Shown here piece by piece: positions 1 through 6,790 of a stretch of DNA of 32,153 nucleotides (position 1 is its first letter; each line of letters begins with the position of its first letter). Both the position numbers and the translations under genes were made by a program. Origin of the DNA: Sphingobacteriaceae bacterium (GTDB lineage Bacteria > Bacteroidota > Bacteroidia > Sphingobacteriales > Sphingobacteriaceae); the NCBI GenBank assembly GCA_014380615.1, contig JACMJM010000053.1, forward strand, positions 1 to 32,153, written 5' to 3'. A model generated the notes under the pieces. The model worked only from the letters and a program-made list of their open reading frames with translations. It was not told the origin of the DNA and did no database searches.

Positions 1-76
1 CCAGTTCTTCCAGGCTGGGTGGAAGCAATTGCAACTGATCGGAATCGTAGGGCTTAAAAACAGGCGTGGTTCCCAT
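1..76 (-). mobile_element. IS1182-like transposase, N-terminal fragment (cut by window edge)
   Basis: The reverse strand reads from an ATG at position 76 to the window edge without a stop, giving about 25 residues. They include FKPYDSDQLQLLPPSLEEL. The pattern FKPY-x-x-x-Q-x-x-LLPPSLEEL is, from memory, the usual start of IS1182/DUF772 transposases, which cut and paste DNA. The gene runs leftward out of the window, so I cannot tell whether the element is intact. The hairpin at 107-141 lies just upstream, where the outer end of the element is expected. The family assignment rests on a short stretch. Confidence 0.6.
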
Positions 77-106
77 GCCTTTAAAATACAAAAACCGCTT
101 GAAATA

Positions 107-141
107 AAAAAGAGGCTATCCTTTTGAGACAGCCTCTTTTT
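107..141. repeat. terminal hairpin of the IS element / terminator-like
   Basis: AAAAAGAGGCT (107-117) is the perfect reverse complement of AGCCTCTTTTT (131-141), with a 13-base loop. It also carries GAGACAGCCTC, a string I associate with ends of IS1182-type elements in Bacteroidota. Reading rightward it has the stem plus T-run of an intrinsic terminator, so it may mark the IS end and also insulate radC from transposase-side transcription. No target-site duplication can be checked because the other end is outside the window. Confidence 0.55.
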
Positions 142-149
142 GTTTTATA

Positions 150-177
150 CCATGCTTTTTATAGTTTTAAAGCATGG
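150..177 (+). promoter_or_regulatory. hairpin that includes the radC start codon
   Basis: CCATGCTTT (150-158) and AAAGCATGG (169-177) form a perfect 9-bp inverted repeat around a 10-base AT loop. The ATG of radC (174-176) lies in the right arm, so in mRNA the start codon would be paired. It could restrict translation or act as a DNA operator. The symmetry is seen; the function is inferred. Confidence 0.45.
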
Positions 178-872
178 AAACCTATAAAGACAAAATCACA
201 ATTAAATCATGGGCGGAAGAAGATCGTCCGCGCGAAAAGCTGCTAAGTCTTGGTCGCAGAAGTTTAACCGACGCAGAGTTGATAGCCATATTGATTGGCT
301 CTGGTAGCCGTCAGGAAACTGCGGTAGAGTTAAGTAAACGTATTCTTCATTCATTTGATAATGATTTAGATAAGCTTGGCCGCCTATCGGTTAAGGAACT
401 GTCTAAATTTAAAGGAATTGGCGAAGCAAAGGCAATATCCATTATCTCGGCAATGGAACTTGGCCGCCGCCGCCGCGATGCTGAAATTCGCAAGGTTGAT
501 CAAATATCCTGCAGCAAAGATATATTCAACCTGATGCACAGATATTTTGCCGATTTAAATCACGAAGAGTTATGGATAGTACTTTTGAACAGGGCGAATA
601 ATGTTCAGTCGCAGCATTTAATCTCAAAAGGGGGGCAGGCGGGAACAGTAGCGGATCCTAAAATTATCTTCCAGGCGGCACTGGAAAATCATGCGGCATC
701 GATCATTTTGTCGCATAATCACCCCTCGGGCAATTTAAAGCCCAGCCAGGCAGACATTAATCTAACCAGAAAGCTAAGAGACGCAGGTCAATTATTAGAC
801 ATTTCCGTTCTCGACCATGTGATTTTTACCAATACATCCTATTTCAGCTTTGCTGATGAGGGCATGATCTGA
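174..872 (+). CDS. radC: RadC family JAB-domain protein (UPF0758)
   Basis: This 232-residue protein has the usual RadC length. The N-terminal half carries a helix-hairpin-helix-like segment (around KFKGIGEAKA). The C-terminal half is a JAB/MPN domain with a complete JAMM metal site: H181-N-H183-P-S-G and D194 in the spacing H-x-H-x10-D. Family members bind zinc; the old link to DNA repair was withdrawn for E. coli RadC, so the cellular role is uncertain. The ATG at 174 is inside a hairpin. The gene stands between an IS end and the pheT promoter, apparently as its own transcription unit. Confidence 0.93.
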   Translation: METYKDKITIKSWAEEDRPREKLLSLGRRSLTDAELIAILIGSGSRQETAVELSKRILHSFDNDLDKLGRLSVKELSKFKGIGEAKAISIISAMELGRRRRDAEIRKVDQISCSKDIFNLMHRYFADLNHEELWIVLLNRANNVQSQHLISKGGQAGTVADPKIIFQAALENHAASIILSHNHPSGNLKPSQADINLTRKLRDAGQLLDISVLDHVIFTNTSYFSFADEGMI

Positions 873-911
873 AAAGGATGGAAGTGAAAAAACAGATAGT
901 GCGGTAACGGA

Positions 912-978
912 CTTTAACCTTTTAACCTTTCCCCTTTAACCTTTTTACCTTTCTGCTTTAACCTTTTTTCTATCTTTG
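912..978 (+). repeat. three 22-bp pyrimidine-rich tandem units
   Basis: Three adjacent 22-bp units at 912-933, 934-955 and 956-977 each begin CTTTAACCTTT and then diverge slightly. The third runs into the TATCTTTG promoter motif of pheT at 971-978. The strand is almost entirely C and T plus A, so it could be a slippage product or an upstream promoter element. Confidence 0.6.
971..978 (+). promoter_or_regulatory. -7 promoter element for pheT
   Basis: TATCTTTG matches the Bacteroidota -7 consensus TAnnTTTG exactly and ends 22 bases before the pheT ATG. No TTG is seen at the expected -33 spacing. Confidence 0.55.
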
Positions 979-1000
979 CCTTCCATCATTTAAAATTCGA

Positions 1001-3400
1001 ATGAAGATTTCATATAACTGGCTAAAACAGTTTATAAATACCGAACTAAATACTGAAGAGATCTCACAAATTTTAACAGCGATTGGCCTGGAAGTAGAAA
1101 GCGTTGAAAAGGTACAAACCGTTCCGGGTGGCTTAGAAGGGCTGATGATCGGGTATGTTAAGGAATGTGTACAGCACCCCAATGCCGACAGGTTACGGAT
1201 TACAAAAGTTGATGTAGGCGCAGGCGAAGACTTACAGGTGGTTTGCGGAGCTGCGAACGTGGCGGCTGGTCAAAAAGTAGTTGTAGCTACAGTTGGTACC
1301 ACTGTTCATCCTCTCAGCGGCGAGCCGTTCAAAATTAATAAATCAAAAATCAGAGGCGAGGTTTCCGAAGGTATGATTTGCGCCGAGGACGAAATTGGCC
1401 TGGGAAGCTCGCATGAAGGGATTATGGTTCTGGATAGCACAGCTCTTGTAGGAACCGCCGCAAAAGAATATTTCCAGATCAGCGATGATTATTTATTTGA
1501 GATAGGTTTAACGCCGAATAGGGCCGATGCGGCTTCTCATTTAGGTGTAGCCAGAGATTTGGCGGCATATCTCCGAACTGGTATCACATTGCCCGATATT
1601 TCCGCATTCAAAATCGAGAATACGAGTTTAAGCATTCCGGTTAAGGTTGAGAATCCGCAGGCATGCGCACGGTATACTTCTGTAACCATAACTGGCGTAG
1701 AGGTAAAAGATTCTCCTGATTGGCTGAAAGATAAACTTAAAGTGATTGGTGTACGTCCGATAAATAATATCGTAGATGTAACCAATTATGTATTGCATGA
1801 GCTTGGGCAGCCCCTGCATGCGTTCGATGCGGATGAAATTAAAGGCGGAGAAGTAATTGTTAAGAATTGTGCAGATGCAACCAGCTTCATTAGTCTGGAT
1901 GAGATAGAAAGAAAATTATCATCAGAGGATCTGATGATCTGTAACGCAGAAGCACCGATGTGTATCGCAGGTGTTTTCGGTGGAATCGGCTCTGGTGTTA
2001 AAGCTTCAACCACCAAAGTTTTCCTTGAAAGTGCCTATTTTAATTCCGTTTCTGTAAGAAAAACTTCGAAGAGACATGGTTTAAAAACCGACGCTTCATT
2101 CCGCTTTGAGCGAGGTACAGATCCGGAGATGACGGTTTTCGCCCTTAAAAGAGCCGCCTTGCTTATTAAAGATGTAGCCGGAGGAGAAATTTCGTCGGAG
2201 ATCAGCGACGTTTATCCATCGCCGATTTCAGCTTTTAAGGTTTCGGTGTTCTATAAAAATATCCATCGCTTAATCGGAGAAGCAATTCCTGAGCAAACTA
2301 TTAAAGATATTATCAACGCTCTGGGAATTACCATAAAGGAAGAAAATACAGATGGCCTGGTTCTCGAAGTACCTTCATTTAAAGTCGACGTAACCCGCGA
2401 GGTTGACATTGTCGAAGAAGTTCTTAGAATATATGGTTATAACAACATCGCTATCCCTTCACAAATCCGGGCTTCGCTCAACACATCTGTTAAGCCGGAT
2501 AAAGAAACTGTTCAAAATCAGGTTGCGGATTTACTTTCCGCAAATGGATTTTCAGAAATTCTGTCAAATTCACTCACAAAAGCGGCTTATGATCAAAACC
2601 CGGATACGGCGGTAAAGATTTTAAATCCACTGAGCAGCGATCTGGATACGATGCGCCAAACGCTTCTTTATTCTGGATTAGAGGCGATATCTTATAATCA
2701 AAATCGTAAAAAAGCTGATCTGAAGCTTTATGAATTCGGAAAAGTATATTCGGTTGCCGAAAACGGCTATGATGAAAGTTTCCGCCTGGCCATTTTTGTA
2801 ACCGGTAGAAATTTCACCCAGCAATGGAACCATAATAATTCTTTAGTATCCTTCTATAATCTAAAAGCCGCTGTAGATGCTATCGTTAAACGTTTGACTG
2901 TTTCGGGGCTAACCGAATCTGTATTTGAAAACGCGAACTATCAGCAGGGCCATCAGTATAAAAAAGGGGAACAAACCTTGGTATCCTTCGGAGCGGTATC
3001 TAAAGCTGTTTTAAAGAAACTGGATATTGATAAGGAAGTGTTTTTTGCCGATTTTAACTGGGATTTAGTACTCAAGGCGATTAGAAAGAATAAGATTGTA
3101 TTTAAAGATGTGCCAAAAACACCTTCTGTTCGAAGAGACCTGTCTCTGTTGATTGATAGAAACATCACTTTCAACCAATTACAATCATTGGCGTTAAAAA
3201 CTGAAAAGAGTATATTGAAAGAAGTAAATGTATTTGATGTGTATGAGGGAGAAAAGCTTTCGGGTAACAAAAAATCGTACGCTTTGAGCTTTCTTTTGCA
3301 GGATGAAGAAAAAACTCTTACCGATAAGCAAATTGATTCTGTAATGAGTAGATTAATCAGTATTTTCGAAAAAGAACTTGGAGCGGAAATTAGAAAATGA
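1001..3400 (+). CDS. pheT: phenylalanine--tRNA ligase, beta subunit
   Basis: PheT is the beta subunit of the cytoplasmic (alpha-beta)2 enzyme that charges tRNA-Phe and edits mischarged tyrosine. At 799 residues it is full length. In order: an N-terminal PheRS segment (MKISYNWLKQFI), an EMAP/OB-type tRNA-binding domain at about 40-155, a B3/4 editing domain at about 200-390, a B5 domain at about 405-480, the catalytic-like core, and a C-terminal FDX-ACB anticodon-binding domain at about 705-799 (starting near PKTPSVRRDLSLLID). pheS is not adjacent, so the subunits are encoded apart here. A strong -7 element precedes it. Confidence 0.97.
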   Translation: MKISYNWLKQFINTELNTEEISQILTAIGLEVESVEKVQTVPGGLEGLMIGYVKECVQHPNADRLRITKVDVGAGEDLQVVCGAANVAAGQKVVVATVGTTVHPLSGEPFKINKSKIRGEVSEGMICAEDEIGLGSSHEGIMVLDSTALVGTAAKEYFQISDDYLFEIGLTPNRADAASHLGVARDLAAYLRTGITLPDISAFKIENTSLSIPVKVENPQACARYTSVTITGVEVKDSPDWLKDKLKVIGVRPINNIVDVTNYVLHELGQPLHAFDADEIKGGEVIVKNCADATSFISLDEIERKLSSEDLMICNAEAPMCIAGVFGGIGSGVKASTTKVFLESAYFNSVSVRKTSKRHGLKTDASFRFERGTDPEMTVFALKRAALLIKDVAGGEISSEISDVYPSPISAFKVSVFYKNIHRLIGEAIPEQTIKDIINALGITIKEENTDGLVLEVPSFKVDVTREVDIVEEVLRIYGYNNIAIPSQIRASLNTSVKPDKETVQNQVADLLSANGFSEILSNSLTKAAYDQNPDTAVKILNPLSSDLDTMRQTLLYSGLEAISYNQNRKKADLKLYEFGKVYSVAENGYDESFRLAIFVTGRNFTQQWNHNNSLVSFYNLKAAVDAIVKRLTVSGLTESVFENANYQQGHQYKKGEQTLVSFGAVSKAVLKKLDIDKEVFFADFNWDLVLKAIRKNKIVFKDVPKTPSVRRDLSLLIDRNITFNQLQSLALKTEKSILKEVNVFDVYEGEKLSGNKKSYALSFLLQDEEKTLTDKQIDSVMSRLISIFEKELGAEIRK

Positions 3401-3430
3401 CAAGTTTGATAATGATTGATCATTTATCCT

Positions 3431-3460
3431 TTCATTCATTCAATCATTCTTTCATTCAAT
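3431..3460 (+). repeat. short TTCATTCAAT repeat between pheT and the coiled-coil gene
   Basis: TTCATTCAAT occurs at 3435-3444 and again at 3451-3460 in a 30-base stretch built from TTCATTC-like pieces. It sits in the 71-base gap before the ATG at 3472. It may be simple-sequence DNA with no function. Confidence 0.45.
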
Positions 3461-3471
3461 AACAAGAAAGC

Positions 3472-3780
3472 ATGTCCTTAACTGGTCAATTAACGAATGT
3501 ATTAGACAGCACCCAACGACTTATTGAGTTGTGCGCTACTTTACAGGAAGAAAATAAACTCTTAAAGAGAGAGAATAATGCGTTGCAAAGTAATGCTGAT
3601 GCGGGTAAATCTAAAATCTCCGAACTTGAAGAAAAGCTAAAAGCATTGAAGCTTGCGAGGTCTTTAGAGGGTATACCGGTAGCACAAATTGCAAGTGATG
3701 AAAAAACGCTTGACATAAAGCAAAAAATTAGCGATTTTGTGCGTGAAATAGATAAGTGCATTGTATTGCTAAAAAAGTAA
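3472..3780 (+). CDS. small coiled-coil protein upstream of zapA (ZapB-like candidate)
   Basis: This 102-residue protein has no signal peptide or membrane segment. Residues about 10-62 form a heptad-rich coiled coil (RLIELCATLQEENKLLKREN and following), and a second amphipathic segment follows near the C-terminus (KQKISDFVREIDKCIVLLKK). I do not recognise a named family. It lies 23 bases upstream of zapA on the same strand, so the two are probably cotranscribed. In gammaproteobacteria the small coiled-coil protein ZapB partners ZapA at the Z-ring. Size, predicted fold and position suggest a similar role, but that is inference. Confidence 0.8.
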   Translation: MSLTGQLTNVLDSTQRLIELCATLQEENKLLKRENNALQSNADAGKSKISELEEKLKALKLARSLEGIPVAQIASDEKTLDIKQKISDFVREIDKCIVLLKK

Positions 3781-3803
3781 TATAACGTGAAACTAAAAGC
3801 CAA

Positions 3804-4094
3804 ATGGGAGAAATCTCCATTAAAATAAATATTGCGGACCGTGTTTATCCTTTAAGGGTAAATATGGAAGAGGAGGAAGTGATTAGGCGGGCAGCTAAGA
3901 TTATAAACGACCGTATAAAAGAGTATCAGGACAATTATGCGGTTAGAGATAAACAGGATTTATTATCAATGTGTGTGTTGCATTATGCGACAGCTACGTT
4001 AAAAGCCGAAAAGAAAAGAGTGGATGAAGATACGGAGGTGGCAGATAAGGTTTATCAATTGGATCAGTTGCTTAACAATTTCTTTTCAAAGTAA
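3804..4094 (+). CDS. zapA: cell division protein ZapA
   Basis: The 96-residue product matches ZapA, the cytoplasmic FtsZ-bundling protein that stabilises the Z-ring. The N-terminal part shows the family pattern (INIADRVYPLRV followed by EEEVIRRAAKIINDRIKEY), and the C-terminal part is a helix expected to form the tetramer coiled coil. It follows the coiled-coil gene at 23 bases. Downstream is a 206-base non-coding gap that seems to encode a structured RNA, similar to the zapA-ssrS order known in E. coli. Confidence 0.9.
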   Translation: MGEISIKINIADRVYPLRVNMEEEEVIRRAAKIINDRIKEYQDNYAVRDKQDLLSMCVLHYATATLKAEKKRVDEDTEVADKVYQLDQLLNNFFSK

Positions 4095-4126
4095 TATACG
4101 TTCTTTATATTAAAGCATTAAGGTAC

Positions 4127-4285
4127 AAAACCGCTTTAAATTAAGTTTCACTATTATTAAACTTAACACTTCAATATTTACGAAGTCGAATGGTTAATCA
4201 CCTGTTTTTCAGTTGATAAAGACCCAGACTCAATCGTGCTCAATGAAGTTTTACAATACATGAAGCTTATATTTTTTGCGGTTTT
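4127..4285 (+). ncRNA. candidate 6S-like RNA between zapA and rny
   Basis: No gene fits in 4095-4300. AAAACCGC (4127-4134) pairs perfectly with GCGGTTTT (4278-4285), closing an element of about 160 nt that ends in a run of T, as a free RNA with an intrinsic 3' end would. Inside are a perfect hairpin, TTAAGTTT (4141-4148) with AAACTTAA (4159-4166), a small hairpin ACTTC/GAAGT (4168-4186), and AAGTTT/AAGCTT pairing nearer the 3' side. Size, closing stem and position next to zapA resemble 6S RNA (ssrS), which binds RNA polymerase and mimics an open promoter. The pairing is seen; the identity is inferred. Confidence 0.5.
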
Positions 4286-4300
4286 TTTTATTTAAAACAA

Positions 4301-5854
4301 ATGGAAATAGTAGGATACATTTTATTAGGGCTGGTAGTAGGTATCGGTGTGGGGCGTTTCATGCTCCGGTCGTTATTGAAGAACCAGGAAGTTTCGGCGC
4401 AGAACAAAGTAAAAAAAATACTTAAAGACGCCGAAAATAATGCGGAGATATTAAAAAAGAACAAACTTCTTGAAGCGAAAGAGAAGTTTCTTCAGCTTAA
4501 GGGCGAGCATGAGCAGGAAATAAACGCTAAAAACAATTCAATCAATCAGCGCGAAAATTCAATCAAACAAAAAGAGCAATCGCTTAATCAAAAAGTCGAG
4601 AACCTTAACCGTAAAGAGCAAGATCTGGACGGATTGCGGAAAAATCTTGAGCGACAAACCGAAATTGCTGTAAAGAAGCAGGAAGAGGTAGAAGTGCTGA
4701 AAAATCAGCATATCAGTCAACTCGAAACAATAGCGGGTTTATCGGCCGATGATGCCAGAAACCAATTGGTAGATTCATTGAAAGAGGAGGCTCGCTCCAA
4801 GGCGATGATGCAAATTAAGGATATTGTTGATGAAGCGAAACTGACTGCCAATAAAGAGGCCAAAAAGGTTGTAATTCAAACTATTCAACGTACCGCAACC
4901 GAAGCCGCGATTGAAAATACCGTTTCGATATTTAATATCGAGAGTGATGAGATTAAAGGTCGTGTTATTGGAAGAGAAGGGCGTAATATTCGTGCTTTAG
5001 AAGCGGCAACCGGTGTAGAGATTATAGTGGATGATACTCCTGAAGCAATTATACTTTCAGGCTTCGATCCCGTAAGGAGAGAGATAGCACGCCTTGCATT
5101 ACACCGCCTGGTTACCGATGGCCGTATTCACCCTGCTCGTATTGAGGAGGTGGTTGCCAAAACCCGCAAGCAGATTGAAGATGAGATTGTTGAGATTGGA
5201 GAGCGGACTGTTATTGACCTTGGAATACACGGACTTCATCCCGAACTGATTAGAATGGTGGGCAGAATGCGTTACCGTTCATCGTATGGGCAAAACTTAT
5301 TGCAGCACTCGCGCGAGGTTGCGAACTTCTGTGCTACAATGGCGTCAGAACTTGGTTTAAATGTTAAGCTGGCTAAACGGGCGGGCCTATTACATGATAT
5401 TGGTAAAGTGCCTGATGATAATCCGGAACTCCCTCACGCAATATTGGGAATGCAGTTAGCTGAAAAATATAAAGAGCATCCTGAGGTTTGTAACGCTATT
5501 GGTGCCCACCATGATGAGATCGAAATGACTTCTATGATATCGCCGATTATACAAGCTTGTGACGCTATATCAGGCGCAAGGCCTGGTGCCCGTCGCGAAG
5601 TGGTAGAAAGTTATATCAAAAGATTGAAGGAGCTTGAGGAACTTGCTTTGTCGTATCCTGGCGTTGAAAAGACTTTTGCTATTCAGGCTGGCCGCGAACT
5701 ACGTGTAGTGGTAGAAAGCGAACGTGTTACCGACGATCAGGCTGAGATCTTAGCCGCCGATATATCCAATCGGATCCAAACCGAGATGACCTATCCGGGG
5801 CAAATTAAAGTTACGGTGATTAGAGAAACAAGGTCGGTATCTTACGCAAAATAA
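4301..5854 (+). CDS. rny: ribonuclease Y
   Basis: RNase Y is a membrane-anchored endoribonuclease that starts mRNA decay. The 517 residues show the full family order: one N-terminal transmembrane helix (about 3-22), a long charged coiled coil (about 30-170), a KH RNA-binding domain with [12 protein letters not shown] (about 220-280), and an HD domain whose metal-binding pair is H365-D366 in LLHDIGK, with AHHDE further on. It ends in the usual [12 protein letters not shown] segment. Expression may depend on readthrough from the RNA gene or on its own undetected promoter. A strong terminator follows 18 bases after the stop. Confidence 0.97.
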   Translation: MEIVGYILLGLVVGIGVGRFMLRSLLKNQEVSAQNKVKKILKDAENNAEILKKNKLLEAKEKFLQLKGEHEQEINAKNNSINQRENSIKQKEQSLNQKVENLNRKEQDLDGLRKNLERQTEIAVKKQEEVEVLKNQHISQLETIAGLSADDARNQLVDSLKEEARSKAMMQIKDIVDEAKLTANKEAKKVVIQTIQRTATEAAIENTVSIFNIESDEIKGRVIGREGRNIRALEAATGVEIIVDDTPEAIILSGFDPVRREIARLALHRLVTDGRIHPARIEEVVAKTRKQIEDEIVEIGERTVIDLGIHGLHPELIRMVGRMRYRSSYGQNLLQHSREVANFCATMASELGLNVKLAKRAGLLHDIGKVPDDNPELPHAILGMQLAEKYKEHPEVCNAIGAHHDEIEMTSMISPIIQACDAISGARPGARREVVESYIKRLKELEELALSYPGVEKTFAIQAGRELRVVVESERVTDDQAEILAADISNRIQTEMTYPGQIKVTVIRETRSVSYAK

Positions 5855-5872
5855 GGACTATAGAGGCTATAT

Positions 5873-5907
5873 AAAAAAAGGTGCTGCCGAAATCAGTACC
5901 TTTTTTT
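5873..5907 (+). terminator. intrinsic terminator after rny
   Basis: A 14-bp stem (5873-5886 with 5894-5907, one G-T pair) starts in seven A and ends in seven T, with a 7-base loop. It overlaps a possible GTG start at 5881 for the next frame, which argues against that start. Confidence 0.85.
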
Positions 5908-5938
5908 ATAGCCATGCTCCACCAATATATTATTGACT

Positions 5939-5946
5939 TATCTTTG
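5939..5946 (+). promoter_or_regulatory. -7 promoter element abutting the DUF962 start
   Basis: TATCTTTG matches the Bacteroidota -7 consensus. Its last base is 4 nt before the ATG at 5950, so transcription would begin at or next to the start codon. No -33 TTG is seen at 19-21 bases. Confidence 0.45.
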
Positions 5947-5949
5947 CGT

Positions 5950-6459
5950 ATGGCTTCTGGAACAGAAAAGCGTAAGATTAATAACATACTGGACGATTTT
6001 GATAAAGCTCATACAAGTCCCTCCAATAGGTTTCTTCAATGGATTTATATTCCACTGTTAACTTTCGGTCTACTAGGCCTTGTTTGGTCAATCCCGTTTC
6101 CCCATCTGGAATTTCTGGGACGATACAATGGCTTTGTAAATTGGGCATCTTTTCTTATAGCTTTTGCTATCTATTACTACTATAAAGTATCGCCTCTTCT
6201 ATCTTATGGTATTTTATTAATAGTATTCGCCTTCTCCGCCGGAATTGTTGGGTTGGAAAAAGCCCACATCAACAATAATTGGCCAATGATGGGTACAGTT
6301 TGCCTCTTGATCTTTACGCTTGGGCTGATTTTGCAATTTGCCGGATCCGGAAGTGAAACTAAGCCGACAGGCTTTTCGCCTCAAATGAAAACTTTACTTG
6401 ACAGCCCGCTTTGGCTAATGAGCCTGATTTTTAGAAAAGCCGGAGTAAAAGTTCGATAG
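5950..6459 (+). CDS. DUF962 / Mpo1-like membrane protein with missing histidines
   Basis: The 169-residue product has four to five hydrophobic helices and the DUF962 layout: N-terminal DKAHTSPSNRFLQWIYIPLL, then helices, then LILQFAGSGSETKPTGF and a C-terminal PLWLMSLIFRKAGV. The yeast member Mpo1 is an iron-dependent dioxygenase of 2-hydroxy fatty acids that relies on conserved histidines. Bacterial relatives usually read H-x-N-x-x-N-x-x-x-H and G-H; here the second histidine is Q and the G-H histidine is S, so the site looks incomplete. An in-frame ATG at 5914 would add 12 residues; I prefer 5950 because of the promoter motif and family length. Confidence 0.75.
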   Translation: MASGTEKRKINNILDDFDKAHTSPSNRFLQWIYIPLLTFGLLGLVWSIPFPHLEFLGRYNGFVNWASFLIAFAIYYYYKVSPLLSYGILLIVFAFSAGIVGLEKAHINNNWPMMGTVCLLIFTLGLILQFAGSGSETKPTGFSPQMKTLLDSPLWLMSLIFRKAGVKVR

Positions 6460-6555
6460 ATTCTCCAAGGGCAACGTATTTGATAGATACACTTCAGGCA
6501 GTGAAAGGACTATTGTTAATGATACGAGTAAGCGGGTAAATGTTTGATAAATAAA

Positions 6556-6586
6556 CGAGGAGCAAACCCCACCTCGCTCCTTTTTT
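6556..6586 (+). terminator. intrinsic terminator after the DUF962 gene
   Basis: Two overlapping stems are possible, CGAGG/CCTCG (6556-6560 with 6572-6576) and GGAGC/GCTCC (6559-6563 with 6576-6580). Either leads into six T (6581-6586). Confidence 0.65.
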
Positions 6587-6742
6587 ATTTACATTTTAAT
6601 AATCTTACCACAATTCGTAGTTAACAGGAGAGGAATAGTTTTGTACTAAGTCAATACATTATGAAACTCATTACTAAGGGAATTCTCACATCTATCAGAA
6701 GATGGCTATTTTTAAAAGCTATGCAATCTTCCTTTCTTCATT

Positions 6743-6786
6743 AATTTACCGCATTTTAGGGGTAATTAAAATTACCATGGTAAATT
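6743..6786. promoter_or_regulatory. cluster of GGTAAWT half-sites upstream of the beta-glucosidase
   Basis: Four half-sites lie in alternating orientation: AATTTACC (6743-6750), GGTAATT (6761-6767), AATTACC (6770-6776) and GGTAAATT (6779-6786). The last pair forms the 12-bp palindrome TTACCATGGTAA (6772-6783), 7 bases before the start codon. This looks like an operator array for a dimeric regulator. The rest of the 331-base gap (6460-6790) holds the terminator at 6556-6586 and nothing else I can name. Confidence 0.45.
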
Positions 6787-6790
6787 CTTA

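Noticed and set aside
2953..3423. 156-codon minus-strand frame over the end of pheT
   Set aside because: It mirrors the conserved FDX-ACB domain of pheT and has a low-complexity Ser/Phe-rich translation.
5881..5913. GTG start for the DUF962 frame at 5881
   Set aside because: It falls within the stem of the rny terminator.
6661..6744. 27-codon frame starting ATGAAACTC before the GH1 gene
   Set aside because: Too short, with no promoter motif or recognisable pattern; chance expectation in AT-rich DNA is high.
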